A DNA stretch of 64,000 nucleotides from Rhizoctonia solani (GCF_016906535.1 NC_057376.1:1364001-1428000), one strand, 5' to 3'. Positions 11,342-24,597 are shown, counted from the first letter of the stretch. Numbers and translations: made by a program. The notes: a model not told the origin generated them from the letters alone.

Positions 11342-12712
11342 GTTTCACCCAGGGTAGACTCTATCTATATATAAACATTTATAGACGGATTAAGGTAGCA
11401 TCAGCCCGTATCTATATATGTCAGTAGTGAGTCTAGATTTTCTTTTATCAAGTTGATTGATTCTCCTATCAATTCAAGTTACTCATAATTATCAATCGCT
11501 CGCCAACAAGTGACCACAGGGGAAGAGGTTTCGAAATTACTTATTCTACTATATGCGCATAAAATACTGGAGCTCCACATTTGAGGCGTGTGCTTGATGT
11601 CAAGTGACAAGATGTATGTAAATCGATGTACATGCTGTGATAGCAAGGTGTTGCGGGCGTCGTGACGCTATCTACCAATATTAGCAACGCTTTTATTCAA
11701 CGATTGCTGGTTACGTACAGTTATCTACGATTGTGCTACATGAATCATCCCCATGGTCGTACCCTGCAATAAGCGCAACACATCGATTGATACTACTAGT
11801 ACTACCACGAGGTCTGTCTTTATCTCAGGCTCCTGTATGTGAACCATTGCTGATCTCGGTGATCCAAATTGCAACCATGCGAAGAAGTGATCAGGATTTA
11901 GGAAGCCGGTGTTATCAGAACAATGACTTTCACGTAGTAATATGTAATGACATAATTATGTTATAGAAGCCCAATACGGATCATAGGGGCTCGAGAGGAG
12001 CACATGTATAGCATATCCGAGCATTGATTATCTTGTCGAGGGAACAGTCAGAAAATGATAAAGTGCAAACCCTTCTTTCAAGTATATGCACCTCAACGAG
12101 TGACGCAAAGGCAGACCTCAGTATGGCAGGAAAGCTTTGGAGCGCAACCCAGGAAAATTCCGTTTGTGCGTTATGGAGTACTCCGATATCGAAAGGGTGG
12201 CTTCACATGACCTGACAGGCGTCTTGAAACAGGGACAAATCGCTTCTATGTCCGGAAGGTGCTGAAATGATACATGTAAAATGTACAAGTCAAGAGCATG
12301 CCATGGTAAGATACATAGAGACCAGGTCACGAGGGCTCTTGTGAATAAGCTTCCATGACCACTTGGGCTTTTAGAGTTAGAATGGGCGGGCTGGCGCGAC
12401 ACGTTTGAAAGGCTAAACAAAAATGTAACAGTAGTCTAGATTGTATCTATTGGAACGTCTAGTTCTCACGAGGGCTGGACTTCACGCGGCCGGAAGGTCA
12501 AATACGTACATCCATCGGCCACCGGAACTCACGCCGTTAGGCACACGTGAGGCTATTCAACAGTGTTTATAAAGCGCAGGCCAAAGGCCAGTCAAGGCTG
12601 CCCCCCCCCTCTTTATTCCGCGACGCAAGCTTTCCCCACTTCTCAGTCACCAGGCTCGGAGCTTGACGCACCCTCCAGCTGACACCCCGATCAGTTTATT
12701 TGCTTGCCTCAT
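11342..12712. other. Intergenic, upstream of ILV1
   Basis: About 1.4 kb without a supportable gene. A CACGTG core lies at 12544-12549, and pyrimidine-rich sequence at 12600-12660 precedes the ILV1 start region. Short open frames here have no protein-like character. Confidence 0.45.
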
Positions 12713-12892
12713 ATGGCTCTCTGGCGTTTACCAGTCACGTGTCCAGCTCATCCACGGAATGGGCGCTCCAAAAACAGTGACTCAATCTGTATATGCGCTG
12801 GAGGGACCGTGAGGAAATTGGACATTTTCACTAGTCTATTCGTTCCCAAAGGCCGAAACCCGAAAAAACCGATTTATCTTGCTGAAAAAACC

Positions 12893-14875
12893 ATGTCTGC
12901 GACTATCGAGTATGCTTCCGAGGCTCCCGCTCGTATAGATGGACCTTCCACTTATACCCGGCTTCCGAAGCACATGCTCCTCCCCAACCAACGCCCAGAC
13001 TATTTGCGGCTCATTCTCACTGCTAGGGTTTATGACATCGTTAAAGAGACTCCGCTTGTTCGTGCCGCTGGTTTGAGTGCACGGCTCGGGAACGAGATCT
13101 ACCTTAAGCGAGAAGACTTGCACAATGTGTTTAGCTTCAAAATTCGTGGTGCCTACAACTTTATGGCAAGTCTGTCAGAGGACGAACGCTGGAAGGGAGT
13201 GGTCACATGCAGTGCAGGTAAGTGCACTGGACTTAATATATTTGTCACGTCATTGACGACTCCTTTAAAATTACAGGAAACCATGCGCAAGGAGTAGCAC
13301 TGGCTGGTGCATCGCTTAGGATCCCATGTACGATTGTCATGCCTCTTGGTACGCCTGGTATCAAAGTACGGAACGTAGAGCGACTTGGAGGGAAGGCTGT
13401 TCTGCACGGCGCCGATTTCGACGAGGCCAAGGCCGAATGTGCTCGTCTAGCCGCACAACATGGGTTGGTTTTTGTTCCACCCTATGACGATCCTTTGGTT
13501 ATTGCCGGACAAGGAACAGTCGGTATGGAAATACTCAAGCAAATTCCCAATCCCTCCGAATTGGATGGGATATTTGCGGCGGTAGGGGGAGGTGGATTGT
13601 GTGCTGGAATCTGCGAATATGTCAAACGTATTGGATCCCCAGGGATTCAAGTTTTTGGAGTAGAGACGAAGGATGGAGACGCCATGGAAAGAAGCTTAGC
13701 CGCTGGCGAGCGAGTCACTCTGTCCGAAGTTGGTCCTTTCTCAGACGGGACGGCGGTGAAGATTGTAGGAGAGGAGCCGTTTAGAATTTGCAAGGAATTA
13801 TTGAACGGGGTTGTCAAGACTGACACAGATGAGATTTGCGCTGCAATCAAGGACATCTTCGAAGGTTGGTCGCGGTGAAAAGAGATGCCCTTCAGCCTGG
13901 GCTGACAATATTTTCTAGAGACTCGTTCCGTTACCGAACCCGCCGGAGCACTGGCATTGGCAGGCCTGAAGCGTTATATCCTCGATAATAATCTTCTGGG
14001 AGCTCAAAAGCGCTTTGTCGCTGTTGTCAGTGGTGCAAACATGAATTTCGACCGATTGAGGTTTGTCGCGGAGCGCGCGGAACTTGGTGAGGGCCGAGAG
14101 GCGTTGCTGAGTGTCGAAGTTGACGAGAAGCCTGGAAGGTATAGCTCAGTCTTTTCATGTATCATTTTTCAGCCCATCTGATAGATTCGTACCAGCTTTA
14201 TCGCGCTTCACTCAATCATTCACCCAAGGGCTATTACCGAGTTTATGTACCGATACTCGGCACCTACTGGGTTTCCTATTTCCGCACCGAACGGAGCAAC
14301 GCTGTCTCGAGCACACATTTTCCTTTCGTTCCGCTTGCAAGCAGCAACCCCCGCTGCCCGCCAGCTGGAGATTAAGAAGCTTTTAGATGATATGAAAGCA
14401 GAAGGCATGAAGGGAACGGACATTAGCGATGATGAATTAGCCAAGGGACATTTGAGATACATGATTGGTGGCAGTAGTGCTGTTCAGGATGAGAGGCTAT
14501 TCCGGTTTGGTGAGTGGAAAACAATGGTGAGATATTTCGATTCTAATTGTCCTGTAGAATTTCCCGAAAGGCCAGGAGCGCTACGTAAATTCCTGCTAGA
14601 AATACGATCTGGTTGGAATATCTCGCTCTTCAATTATCGCAATAACGGTGCTGGTAAGTGTGTCCCTGCGTTTATAGACTATATACTAATTCAAAACAGA
14701 TCTCGCCCGAATTCTCGCCGGCATTCAAGTTCCTCCAAATGAATACGCTGAATTTGAGCAATTCCTTACCAAGTTGGGGTATCCATACATAGAAGAAACC
14801 CAAAATCCCATTTATAGAGCATTCCTCCGCAGCGGTGGATCTTCGGGAAGTTCAACGCCGACAAGAGAATCTTAG
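12893..14875 (+). CDS. ILV1: Threonine deaminase (threonine dehydratase), biosynthetic
   Basis: PLP enzyme converting threonine to 2-oxobutyrate, the committed step of isoleucine synthesis; mitochondrial in fungi. The sequence follows yeast Ilv1 throughout. It has [20 protein letters not shown], then [19 protein letters not shown] with the Schiff-base Lys, [15 protein letters not shown] across an intron, the phosphate-binding [11 protein letters not shown] and [13 protein letters not shown]. Two C-terminal ACT-like regulatory repeats follow: [20 protein letters not shown], then [20 protein letters not shown]. The last exon runs [20 protein letters not shown] to STPTRES, stop at 14873-14875. 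I chose ATG 12893 ([12 protein letters not shown]). The frame is open upstream to an ATG at 12713, adding 60 residues that could be the mitochondrial presequence. At least five introns; no frame breaks. Confidence 0.93.
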
Positions 14876-15122
14876 TGTTCCTTTCTTCATTATATTTTCA
14901 CGGGATTTCATGTATGGGTTGTAAATAGATAGTAACTTATTTTGTCTGATATGATTGTTGATTTAAGCGTGAAAGACCACAAGTCGAATTTCAACTTTGA
15001 TTCGCAAGCGCCAGTATGACTAATCTCGCGATCGGGCGTTTAGGCCACGGTTTGGGCGTTTCATGACCACGGGGACCAAAAGACCACCCGTGGCTCTCAA
15101 CGACAAACAGTCCACTTGATTT

Positions 15123-18100
15123 ATGCCCTCCCACGCTGGTTACGAGCCCATCGCGGGCGACGACGATGCCGACATTTCCCGCCCTTCTCTTGACTCTCAA
15201 GACGGCTCAGTAACTGGGCGGCGGCGGCGTGGACCGAGTGTTGACCTCAAAGGTTTGGATACCGCGTTCAAGAGATGGACAGAGACTATAGCACAAAGGG
15301 TGAAGATCAACAGGAGAAAAAAGCTGGAAATTCAACCGGAGAAACGAGAAATTGTGTTCAGTGTATTTCAGCCGGCACACGGGAGGCTTCCACCGCCTCC
15401 GGTGAGTGCAACTGTGGTATATACTGGTCTGATTTTTGCTAAATTAATTACTCTTACGTAGACGAAAACTCTGGACCATCAACCTCCGATCACTCATGAG
15501 GAATTCGAACGGTACGACTGATGTAATCCCTTTCCTTATTCGCCCACTCACGTTTCACACTAGAATTGCTCAGTCTGTCCGAGCCGCTATTTTTGAAGGG
15601 ATTCATCCCAAGATGATATCCAAAGTGTGTTTGACTTGCCCTTGTCCCACCGCCATGTGTTCATGTACCGCCTCGTCTAGGGCTCTTCGGGGAGCTACTA
15701 CGCGCGAGTACGCGATCCAGATACAGGTCAAATTAAGACGATTGGGTATGTATATATCCCACGCTCGTAACATATGTGACCTTTTTCCTGACCACACTAA
15801 AGCGTATTCAAACCCAAGGATGAAGAGGTGAGTGGCAGCAATCCCCTACGTCATTGATCACAGCTGACACACCTTTTACAGTAAGTGCCCGACAGACTTG
15901 AAATTCCCGAACGTCAGTAACATGTTGAGTTTATGTTTCCAGGCCATATAGGTTCGTATCTAGGGCTTTTCGCTGGATAGCCACTGAGAAGCGCTTGTAG
16001 CATGCGAAACCCCAAGTTTCAGAAATGGGTACACAGGACTTTCTTCTGGTGGGTAATCACAAATTTATTTAGCCAGCCTGGTGTTAAATCATTGTTATCC
16101 TATCAAGGTGGATAGGTGCGTAGGGTCATTCTCACAACAAGAGGCGCGCTCATCGACAATCTTAGGCTTTGGACGAAGTTGCCTGATTCCTAACCTCAGG
16201 TGAGCTCGTATCTTGGTCACCCTCGAGCCGATACTTATGGTATCCGGCCAGCTATATTTCTGAAGCTGGAGCATCTCTTCTGGATACCCGACTAAGTCTG
16301 CACATCGTACCACACACCGAACTTGCATCATTTGCATCACCGGTGCGTGTTTTGATGCGTTTACTAAAAGCAAGCTAAATGATATTTCAGGCATTTTTCT
16401 ATGATTGGATAGGTAAACCCCCAACGTATCACTTGGCCCAGCTCTGACAGGAAGAACCAGATAGAAGTGCGGCTAAGAAGGGCAAAGCGCTACCCGAGGT
16501 AAGCGGAATTGAGGCTTGGTCATTGTTGCTCCTGACCACGTTGTGGTTAGAAAATTGGGAGCCTTCAGCTGTTTACTCATGGATTCACAGGTACGAATGC
16601 GCATGTGGGATTGTAGACAATATCATAAACTCTTCTTAGATGCATCTGACTTTCTGCGCAAGCATCCCTGGCCCGGTCGTTCGATCGCCGATACCTGGAA
16701 CGAGGACGATCACCGACAAGGTCGGCACAGCAAACGTTGCTTCAACGCACTGGGCGTTCTTTGCGGGAAAGCAGGCGGAGATTATGATGACTATGATGAT
16801 ATGGATTACGACCAAAACCTCCATGCGACAACGAACACTTCGACACGGGCGGGGGGGAGCTTTGTTTGGACGCCGGCGTTGCAACAGAGCTTCAGAGAAG
16901 AACTAGAGAAACTCATTATCCTTGGTTTGTTTTTATTTTAACATACTTGGAACTGAATTGACTAAGAGCCTACACAGATTATTTAATGCGCAATACTGGT
17001 ATGTTTTTGAAGAGTGATCCGAGATAACTGTACTCACTTTTTAAATAGATCGCGGACTTGATAATTTTGTTGGTTGATCTCATGCTTATATGTGTGACAC
17101 GACCTTACGGGGGCTGCTTTCACAGATGATCAAATATTGTGAAGGGGCACACGAGAAACAAATTGTGGATACGGCACCAACTCGCCTTCCCATGATGTCG
17201 GAGCTTAAACAGTCAGGCGCTCCATCCCATGTGCCTCATAACACACCTGGCACGGAGTCAACGGCGTCACCGTACAGTCGTCCTCATATTCATATTGCAG
17301 CCATAGACAACAGTCTATCGTTTCGTGCGTAACCTCTGCTCTATCCAACTGCGTATAAGTTAATCGTAGCCTAAAATCTAGCCCACCATCATCCGAAGGG
17401 AGTAAGTGTGGTGTGTGCGCTCTGCGTATTGATACTGACTATCGTTCAGTGGAGGTCTTATACGTATGGGTGGCTATTCCTGCCCGTCTCGTTGATAGGT
17501 AGACCCTTCAGCGAGAAGACAAGGAACCACTTCCTACCATTGTTGTCATCATCAGAATGGTGGGCAGAGACGACTTTTCAACTAAGAAAATTGTTTTCCT
17601 TGGATCCCGATTTCAATCAGAGGATGTTTGATGTATGCGTTCTGGTTCCAAATGGTCCATGTTCAAGCCTAACTTTTACTTTAGAGGCAAATGGCGGTTT
17701 TGAAAGGACAAGGCTGGAACATTGTTCAATCCTTAAAGCGTGATGTGAGTCGATCCATCATCCAAGGGTATTCTCCGCTGACCTCTGTTGTAGGAAGAAG
17801 GTTGTGTTTAATGTCTCATGTAGCAGCTCTTATGACTCATTGTATCTTTCCAGGTCCTTTGGAACTAACACGTCGAGTCAAAGTCCTGGTTTGGGACGAC
17901 GAAGTTGAGGTTATTAATGAGACGGTAGACGCGGAAGATGGTGGGGCGGCACCCCTCCCAGCCCAAAGCCCTAAATCTCCTCGGTCCCCCGTGGTAGCTC
18001 CAACGCGACAGAGTGTCTCCCCATTATCTTTTGCGATGCCACGGCGCCGAAGAAGTCGGAGCATTTCAGACTTTCCGCCACCTAGACCACGCGCACCGGT

Positions 18101-18754
18101 GCCATTCACACAAGCAGTTGGGACTTCCAGCGGAGAAACTAGTGGGGTTGCCATACTAGCCCAATTAGAGAAGCTTGACGAGGTATCCAGTGGAAGAGAA
18201 GATGCGGTGGCCACAGAAGAGGTAGAAATTACTACGACAGATGTTTTCAGATCGGACCAAGCATCGGACAAGAACCCGGATGCGGTATTGAGTAGGCCTG
18301 GACCATCAAGAATTTCGCCTGTTCCAGAACACGATGAAGGGGAAACGGCTCTTCCCCCTCCGCATCCTTCCCGCATTGCTTCGGACCCAATCCCACTCGT
18401 ACAGGAAGATCTAGATGGAGAAGACGACGAAGTAAACCCTATGATGTTTAGTTCGGTCACCTCATTGGGCGACAATACGCCAATTCCACCTTCGATGACA
18501 CGGAGCGCGACTGCAGCTCAAGGACCACGGCCGTCCTTAGAGGGTAGACGTTGGCCGAGTTTTGGGGCCATTGGAAAGCGTGGACAAAGGCTCAGCTTGG
18601 ATACTGCAACTGCAACAGACGTGGTATCTGGTAAAACTAGAACTGTCATACGCGAGGTAAGTAAACATATAGCCAGCAGAACAAGCATTCTAAGGTTTTA
18701 TGATTGCAGCGTCTACAAACTGTCGACTCCAAGGCTTTCTTCCAGAACTGGTAA
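15123..18754 (+). CDS. LSB6: Phosphatidylinositol 4-kinase type II
   Basis: Makes PI4P on Golgi, endosome, vacuole or plasma membranes. Start ATG 15123 gives MPSHAGYEPIAGDDDADISR. Spliced exons give the type II kinase core: EGIHPKMISK with the Gly-rich SGSY ATP loop, VGVFKPKDEEPYGSLNPK-type sequence around 15800-15970, then DASDFLRKHPWPGRSIADTW. Next are ALGVLCGKAGGDYDDYDD, the catalytic segment DYLMRNTDRGLDNFMIKYCE and the metal-binding IAAIDNSLSFPHHHPKGWRS. After the kinase fold comes an unusually long tail of about 290 residues, Pro/Ser-rich with acidic patches. It ends after a final intron (18658-18711) as ERLQTVDSKAFFQNW. Many small exons at 15450-17100; no frame break required. Kinase identity is firm; the role of the tail is unknown. 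Confidence 0.9.
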
Positions 18755-19669
18755 TCTGGAGTCTTGCCTGTTGATTCTATAGCATGTACATTAATATCTT
18801 CATAGTCCACATTTCAATCGAGCGTATTGTGGCGTTATTCATCGAGGATCAATGGCGAAAGAGCGTGCGGAGGATGTGCCTGCTACTTTGCTACGCGGGA
18901 TAAAGTAGCGGCAGCGTGCCGCCCCGTTTTCTACGATAAATTACCTACCCATTCTTCGATATGCAAGGATGAATATAGTATGTATCAGTATTCCCTAAAA
19001 GATAAATCACGGTACTTCCACTTCTAGTTGACTGAGATTACAACTTGCTTCTTTGGATTGACAAACTTAGCATCTAAATTTAAGATAATAATGAACACCC
19101 TTTGTATCCTACTAAATCAACGAGGTCCTTTTGATATCTCTATTGATCTTTTTTTAAAAAATAACTACCATGGAAATAACAAACGAGATAGTACTCAGAC
19201 TATCTGCTTTGACATTAGTATATGGGGAGGCAAACGGAATGCTGAGTGTTTGTTGGTAGGCAAGAGTCAAATTAAATTATAAAACCTGCGCACGGGCATA
19301 TGTGCACCCCTGATTGTGGCCGGCTCCTCCAGGGTTATTCTCGACCACGTGTGTGTGCTTTTTTTTATACAACTTATTAATCGAACCCGAACACACGGTC
19401 GGACACTGAGGCTCTGCTAGAGCGAGGCTACATGCAAAGCAGCAGACAGTGAGGGCGGGAGGATGAGCACAGAAGGGGAACACTCACGTGTGCATGCATA
19501 TAACTTCACTTATTGCAAATGACTCACGTGCATAAAGAAATAGTTAATTAGTCAATTTCCTACACTAAACCTACCACAGGCGGGCAAACTGGAGTCAAAG
19601 TACTAAATCGCTATTTTTTAATCAAAAGGGCGGCCCAAAGATTCGTCGGCATCTAAATTTTTAATAACG
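18755..19669. promoter_or_regulatory. Intergenic with three CACGTG cores upstream of TRM11
   Basis: About 0.9 kb, AT-rich, with no gene seen. CACGTG occurs at 19346-19351, 19485-19490 and 19525-19530. The last two sit in a near-repeat (ACTCACGTG followed by a CAT-containing run). These are candidate bHLH/Cbf1-type sites for TRM11, which starts at 19670. Confidence 0.45.
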
Positions 19670-21706
19670 ATGCCTAAGCCGTACTTCATCCACTTTGCCG
19701 TTACGCACGCCGACTTCCGTATTCCCGAACTCCTATCTGTTGCACAATGCTATGGTTTCGAAGTAGGCCTTCCGTCTGAGCCAGAAATTGATAACAACCG
19801 TCCGTTTTTACAATTAGAAATCAACAATGATGAAGATGCCAAAGTTTTGGCTCAGCGATGCATTCTTGTCAAGTAAGTTGGGGGTCATTCATCCCAGCTT
19901 CCGAGACAATCACTCAGGATTTATTTACAGGGCAGTCTATGCGCTGTGGGGTCATGGGGAGTCTTATGATGAACTTCATGCGATGAATAAACGAAACAGA
20001 GCTATCTGGGATACCGATCATTACAACTCCGCTCGATTCAGGTTTAACGTCATGGCGTATTCGCATACCCTCTCAAAAGAGAGACAAAGAGATATCATGA
20101 ACTCTTTTGCATATATGGGCTATCAGGTATGAAAACATGGCATCCAATCAACTTAATGGCTTGAACAACCATCGCAGGGAAAAATCGATATGAAAGATCC
20201 TGAGTTTATCATGGCTTGTATTGAGGAATGTATGTATCAATCCCTAGATATCTCGACTACCGCTCGACGAAACGCACATCACAGATCCTGATTCACGCGG
20301 CTGGCCAAGACATAAGCGACAGGTCGATGGTGAATTTCGCCAGGTAATTTTTGGAAGACTGGTTAGTTCATTAAGGCCCAGGTTGTTGTTGAATAATTGC
20401 GATTGAATATTGGGCTTCTCGGCGCGGAAAAACAGATTGCTGAAGGAACAGCTCGAAAGCTTATTGCTACATTCGATGTGAAAAAACGATCTTACTATGG
20501 TAATACAAGTATGGAGGCGGAGGTGTCGTTATTGATGGCCAATCAAACCCTGGTATGTATATTTAAGGTTGATTCTACATCCGATGGTTACTTGATTCTT
20601 TTTCACGGGTTTTTTTTGAGCTTACTAACGTAATTAGTTACCCCTAGGCTGCTCCCGGCAAGCTGATTTACGACCCCTTTGTCGGGACTGGTAGTATGCT
20701 ATATGCAAGTACCATTCCCCGATAATTATTCTGGAGCCGACTGACGCTCCACCGCATCTTGTAGACCGCGGCCTACTTCGGAGCGTTGGTTTTTGGAAGC
20801 GACATTGACGGTAGACAAATGCGTGGCAAAGGTAGACGTAGCCATTTATAAATTTCCAGGATTCTTACATGTGGTTCGGCCTAAATAGACACCACGCCAG
20901 GAATTCGGAAAGCTGCCACGCAGTATGGTGTGCTACCTCGCGTATTGGATCTTTGTACCTTTGACGTCACTCAAGGGCCCCTTAGGCGAGGAGGGTTGTT
21001 CGATGCAATAGTAACCGATCCGCCTTGTGAGTTTTTAGAGTCTTCATCTGCTTAACCTACTGGAAAAACGTCCATGCGGTAAACGACCAAATCTGATACT
21101 GAGAATTTCGGATATAGATGGTGTCCGCGCTGGAGCCAAAAGGCTCGGAAGGAAAGACGGCCAGGAAATGCGAACAGAGCCCCTCATCTTACAAGACGGA
21201 TCTCTATCTCACACGTCAGTCATGCCAACTTTCCTTAACTCTACTCTTATATTTGCGCTAGCCACAAAACATATGTACCCCCTACCAAACCCTACGAGCT
21301 CTCAGCCCTGGCATCAGACCTTGTTGAACTGGCTCGGTATCTGCTTGTCCCAGGTGGTCGCCTGGTGTTCTTCCTCCCCACTGTTACGGATGATTATGCG
21401 CCAGTAGACATCCCCAATTGCGAGGGTATGCAACTAATCGCCAATAGTCTGCAAAATTTTGGAAAATGGGGTAGACGAGTAGGTCCCTTTAAACGGTTCT
21501 AGCAAGTAAGCCATTGATCATTTTATCAGCTGATTACGATGGAAAAAATTACCAAAGAAGAGTATACTGCACCTACGTTCGGGCTGGAGCAATATGTCAA
21601 CGAGCATGTTCCAGCCCACAAAAATTTCAGGGACAAATACTTTAAGGGGTTCCGTAAGGGGGACGAAGTAGATACGGGTACGGATAGTCTGGATATACCC
21701 AATTAA
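19670..21706 (+). CDS. TRM11: tRNA (guanine-N2)-methyltransferase, TRM11/TRMT11
   Basis: Catalytic subunit that, with Trm112, makes m2G10 in tRNA. The N-terminus MPKPYFIHFAVTHADFRIPE begins the THUMP-like region (WGHGESYDELH, RFRFNVMAYSHTLSKERQ). The Rossmann methyltransferase follows: LIYDPFVGTGSMLYA (motif I), then AYFGALVFGSDIDGRQMRGK. Further on are TQYGVLPRVLDLCTFDVTQG and the catalytic motif IV DPP|YGVRAGAKRLGRKDG, split by an intron near 21027-21117. The C-terminus LARYLLVPGGRLVFFLPTVT leads to DEVDTGTDSLDIPN, stop at 21704-21706. About nine short introns, no frame breaks. Trm112 is not in the window. Confidence 0.92.
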
Positions 21707-22495
21707 ATGCATACATATATGACCATATCAAACGAACCTTGAGCGTTGGCTATCGTAAACCTCGTCAAATTCAATCAGGTGCTTCATTTTTATTTTATTT
21801 TAATACAGGTGCTTCATTTCTTTTGCGCGCCTATACCTTTTATTCAACCGGCATCATGAATGTTCTCAGGCATGCACTGTTCGGCTGTTCATAGACACCG
21901 GATCGGCTACCCTATATGAACAGGCCCAATTCATCGGTTTGTACGGATAAATTGAACCTCAGGAGCCTTGGAAATAAACTACCCGTGGCAATAAATGCGT
22001 GGGCCGTTACCTCAAGACGTGATGGCGCTAGCATATCAGGTACGATCTGACAGTTTGTGTTCGAGAATACTCGCACCAACCATAGAAAACGGTCTATTGC
22101 TATCTATACCGGTATCGGCAATGGTGTTCCGTCGCCAAGAAATAGGGTAAAGCCAAACGACCACACTACGTTTCTAAGCTCCTTGTTCATCTCAATCACT
22201 GTGTGCCTTGGAATAGACGCAGTTCATTCCATGTTCGGGACTGCTGCGAAAATATCCGTGGCCCCATAGTCGGGGATAACTAGACGAACTACTTTACCGA
22301 GCCAATATAAATGACCAAGATTCGACCTTGCCCAACATACTGAGAGCTTCAGCTGATCAAGCCACTATCGTCTAGTAACTTTTGTGTGACGTTGCACACT
22401 GGTCCAAACCACGCTCCTTTCTTCACAGACAACTTCCTTTCCTTATACTTCGTTCCATAAAAAACCAACTCCATTTACTTGAGTGGAACCTCATA
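21707..22495. other. Intergenic between TRM11 and membrane-protein gene
   Basis: No gene seen. It contains a 14-bp direct repeat (see 21776-21819). The remainder is the presumed promoter of the gene starting at 22496. Confidence 0.4.
21776..21819. repeat. 14-bp direct repeat flanking a T-rich spacer
   Basis: CAGGTGCTTCATTT occurs at 21776-21789 and again at 21806-21819, with a TTTTATTTTA-like spacer between. This is visible directly and may be slippage in the 3' UTR of TRM11. Confidence 0.6.
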
Positions 22496-24210
22496 ATGCA
22501 GTTGCTTCAATACAATTTAACGCATCCATACCCTCGAAGCAAGCTCTTTACCACCATTACTTTGGTGCTTGTTACACTAGTGCTACCCGTACTGGTTATC
22601 GTAAACAGTAAGTTAAATTAACTCATCAATTTTTCAACTGAAGCCTAAATGGAATGTTAGTCGCCACTGTTGGACAGGAGTTGGTTCCCTCCCTCCGAGG
22701 AGATTTTCAGCAAAACGACACGGTTCCTCTGTGGTGGGAAACCACTCCTCTGTCACCACTCTTCCGGCGTAAGCCTCCTCCATGTCAGCCAAAGGATTTA
22801 GGAAAGGGGGACACTTTCCGACTTTCCCCGTCATTATTCGAGTATAAAGTACTGAGTTCATGGCGCACGAACAGGACGAAACTCAAGTCCGAGGACGAAG
22901 GAAGAATTGAGTATCGTGGTGGCTCCTTTGGCGCCTGTTTTGTATACGACATTAGGTTCGATCTTAGCTTCATCGAGTCAACTCAATCTCTTACCGTGAG
23001 TGGAGGGCCTTCATTTTGAATTTTGATACAACTTGTCACTAAACCATGGCCCTGTTTGCTAGGTTGGTATATCGTGTCCAGATTACCCTGTTCGAGCATT
23101 TTTGGAGACCCGCGTTGTTTTTGCGACAGAACACAGCAAGGACGTAATTGGACAGTTCTACGGTTATGACGTTCACCTTATCGATTTCGTCGACGAGGAC
23201 TCTCGTGATTATCGTCGAGTTGTATTCGATGTCCTAGACGTGATATCCACAGACTCGCTGTCTATCTTGGATGGTGCCATTACTCAATGGCTCTCGCTCA
23301 GTGCACGTGCAAGCGTATCTAACGAGTTAAACTTTATCTCCACAGACATGGTGGGCATTGGTGGCAATACCTCTGCAAACGGAGAGAATAAAATGGGCGA
23401 GGCTGAAATATACCGGGACACTATTTCGAACCTTATGCGCGCCGTTCAGCATGCTGTCGAGCTAGATCTTGGTAACCCTAGCTCAGAAAATATTTTCACC
23501 AACTCTTCAGCAGTTAACAGCACATTCAGCCCAAACCTCCCACCTAAAGGAATCGCGCCGCGAGATTGGGTTGGAAGAAACTCCTTTCGTTATGATCGTG
23601 TCGAGGAGCCATACTTCACGTTCGCACAAATGCTTCGCGCTGGGGTCCCAGCCAATATCACAACAGCACTCGGTAACCTGACTGGGCTCCCAGGAAACTC
23701 GACAATGGTCACGAACTACTTATGTCCCAGCTATCAGCCACGACCAATAAGTTCATTATTGGTTAACGTCTTCATAGGGACGGCAACCATGTTCTTGTCG
23801 GCTTGGACGGCATGGATGTCTGTGACTGCAATGCTAGCGAAAAGGATTGCAGGACCATGTGAGTTGCCACTCGAATGAACTAAGTTGATATTGAGCTGAT
23901 TGTCTTTTTTATAAACATAGGTGTTACTTGCACTTGTGGTACGCACTTGGATCCAGAGGGCCAGCCGACGCGATGCGACCATAGTCATGCGATCGTCGTA
24001 TCGGGGTTGACAACTGGGCTGGTAAGCCCTCCTTCCAAGATGCCTAGTCAAGCCAGCACCGAATCGGTACTTACTGAAGAGAAGGGGTAAGACATTTGTC
24101 AAACCTAAAGTAGATTTATCTGAGCCAATCATGTTTATAGGGAGCCTGGCGACCAAAATTCCAGTGTCCAAGAGATTCCGAAAATTGGAGCAGTGGGTAC
24201 TAGGATTTAA
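22496..24210 (+). CDS. Putative transmembrane protein, fungal, unknown function
   Basis: I cannot name the family, though the layout resembles lineage-expanded membrane proteins of Agaricomycetes. The N-terminal MQLLQYNLTHPYPRSKLFTT is followed by an uncleaved-looking membrane segment (ITLVLVTLVLPVLVIVN). A large, presumably extracytoplasmic domain with several N-glycosylation sites follows (for example NSSAVNST, GNTSANGENK, NITTALGNLT). A second membrane segment (SLLVNVFIGTATMFLSAWTA) leads to a short cytosolic tail bearing CVTCTCGTHLDPEGQPTRCD followed by HSH. Those Cys and His residues could bind metal, which is inference. Introns near 22610-22660, 22997-23063, 23860-23921 and 24089-24140; the last exon ends IPKIGAVGTRI, stop 24208-24210. 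No frame breaks. Confidence 0.7.
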
Positions 24211-24597
24211 AGACTATATATGCGCGCATTTTATGAGCTGTGTAGCTTCACCTGCTTGGATTGTAAGATTAATCGAATGATAAGCAACCATGTACCTACG
24301 TGATCGAATCCACTGTCTTTACTCGCTGGTAATATGCATGTTTAGGTATCGATAATAAGATCGCTTCGGCGATGCATAATTTGCATAACCGGTGATAATG
24401 GCGAAGAAGTCCTGGGTATCTTTTGTTCTCTGGAAACATACACTATAAATGTCGGGTCTTGGCATCGACATTACACCCGTTGATACGCGTGGGCATCAAA
24501 ATGATTCAGTACACGAGGGGTACGCATGTATGCCTCAAGTGAAAGTGCCGTCAGTACACGAGACTGGCTGAGATAGAGCAGGGCGAATACCACCAGT

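Noticed and set aside
24359..24374. Small TTCG-capped hairpin (ATCGC/GCGAT) downstream of the membrane-protein gene
   Set aside because: Only five pairs, with no flanking RNA-gene signature; likely chance or part of a 3' UTR.
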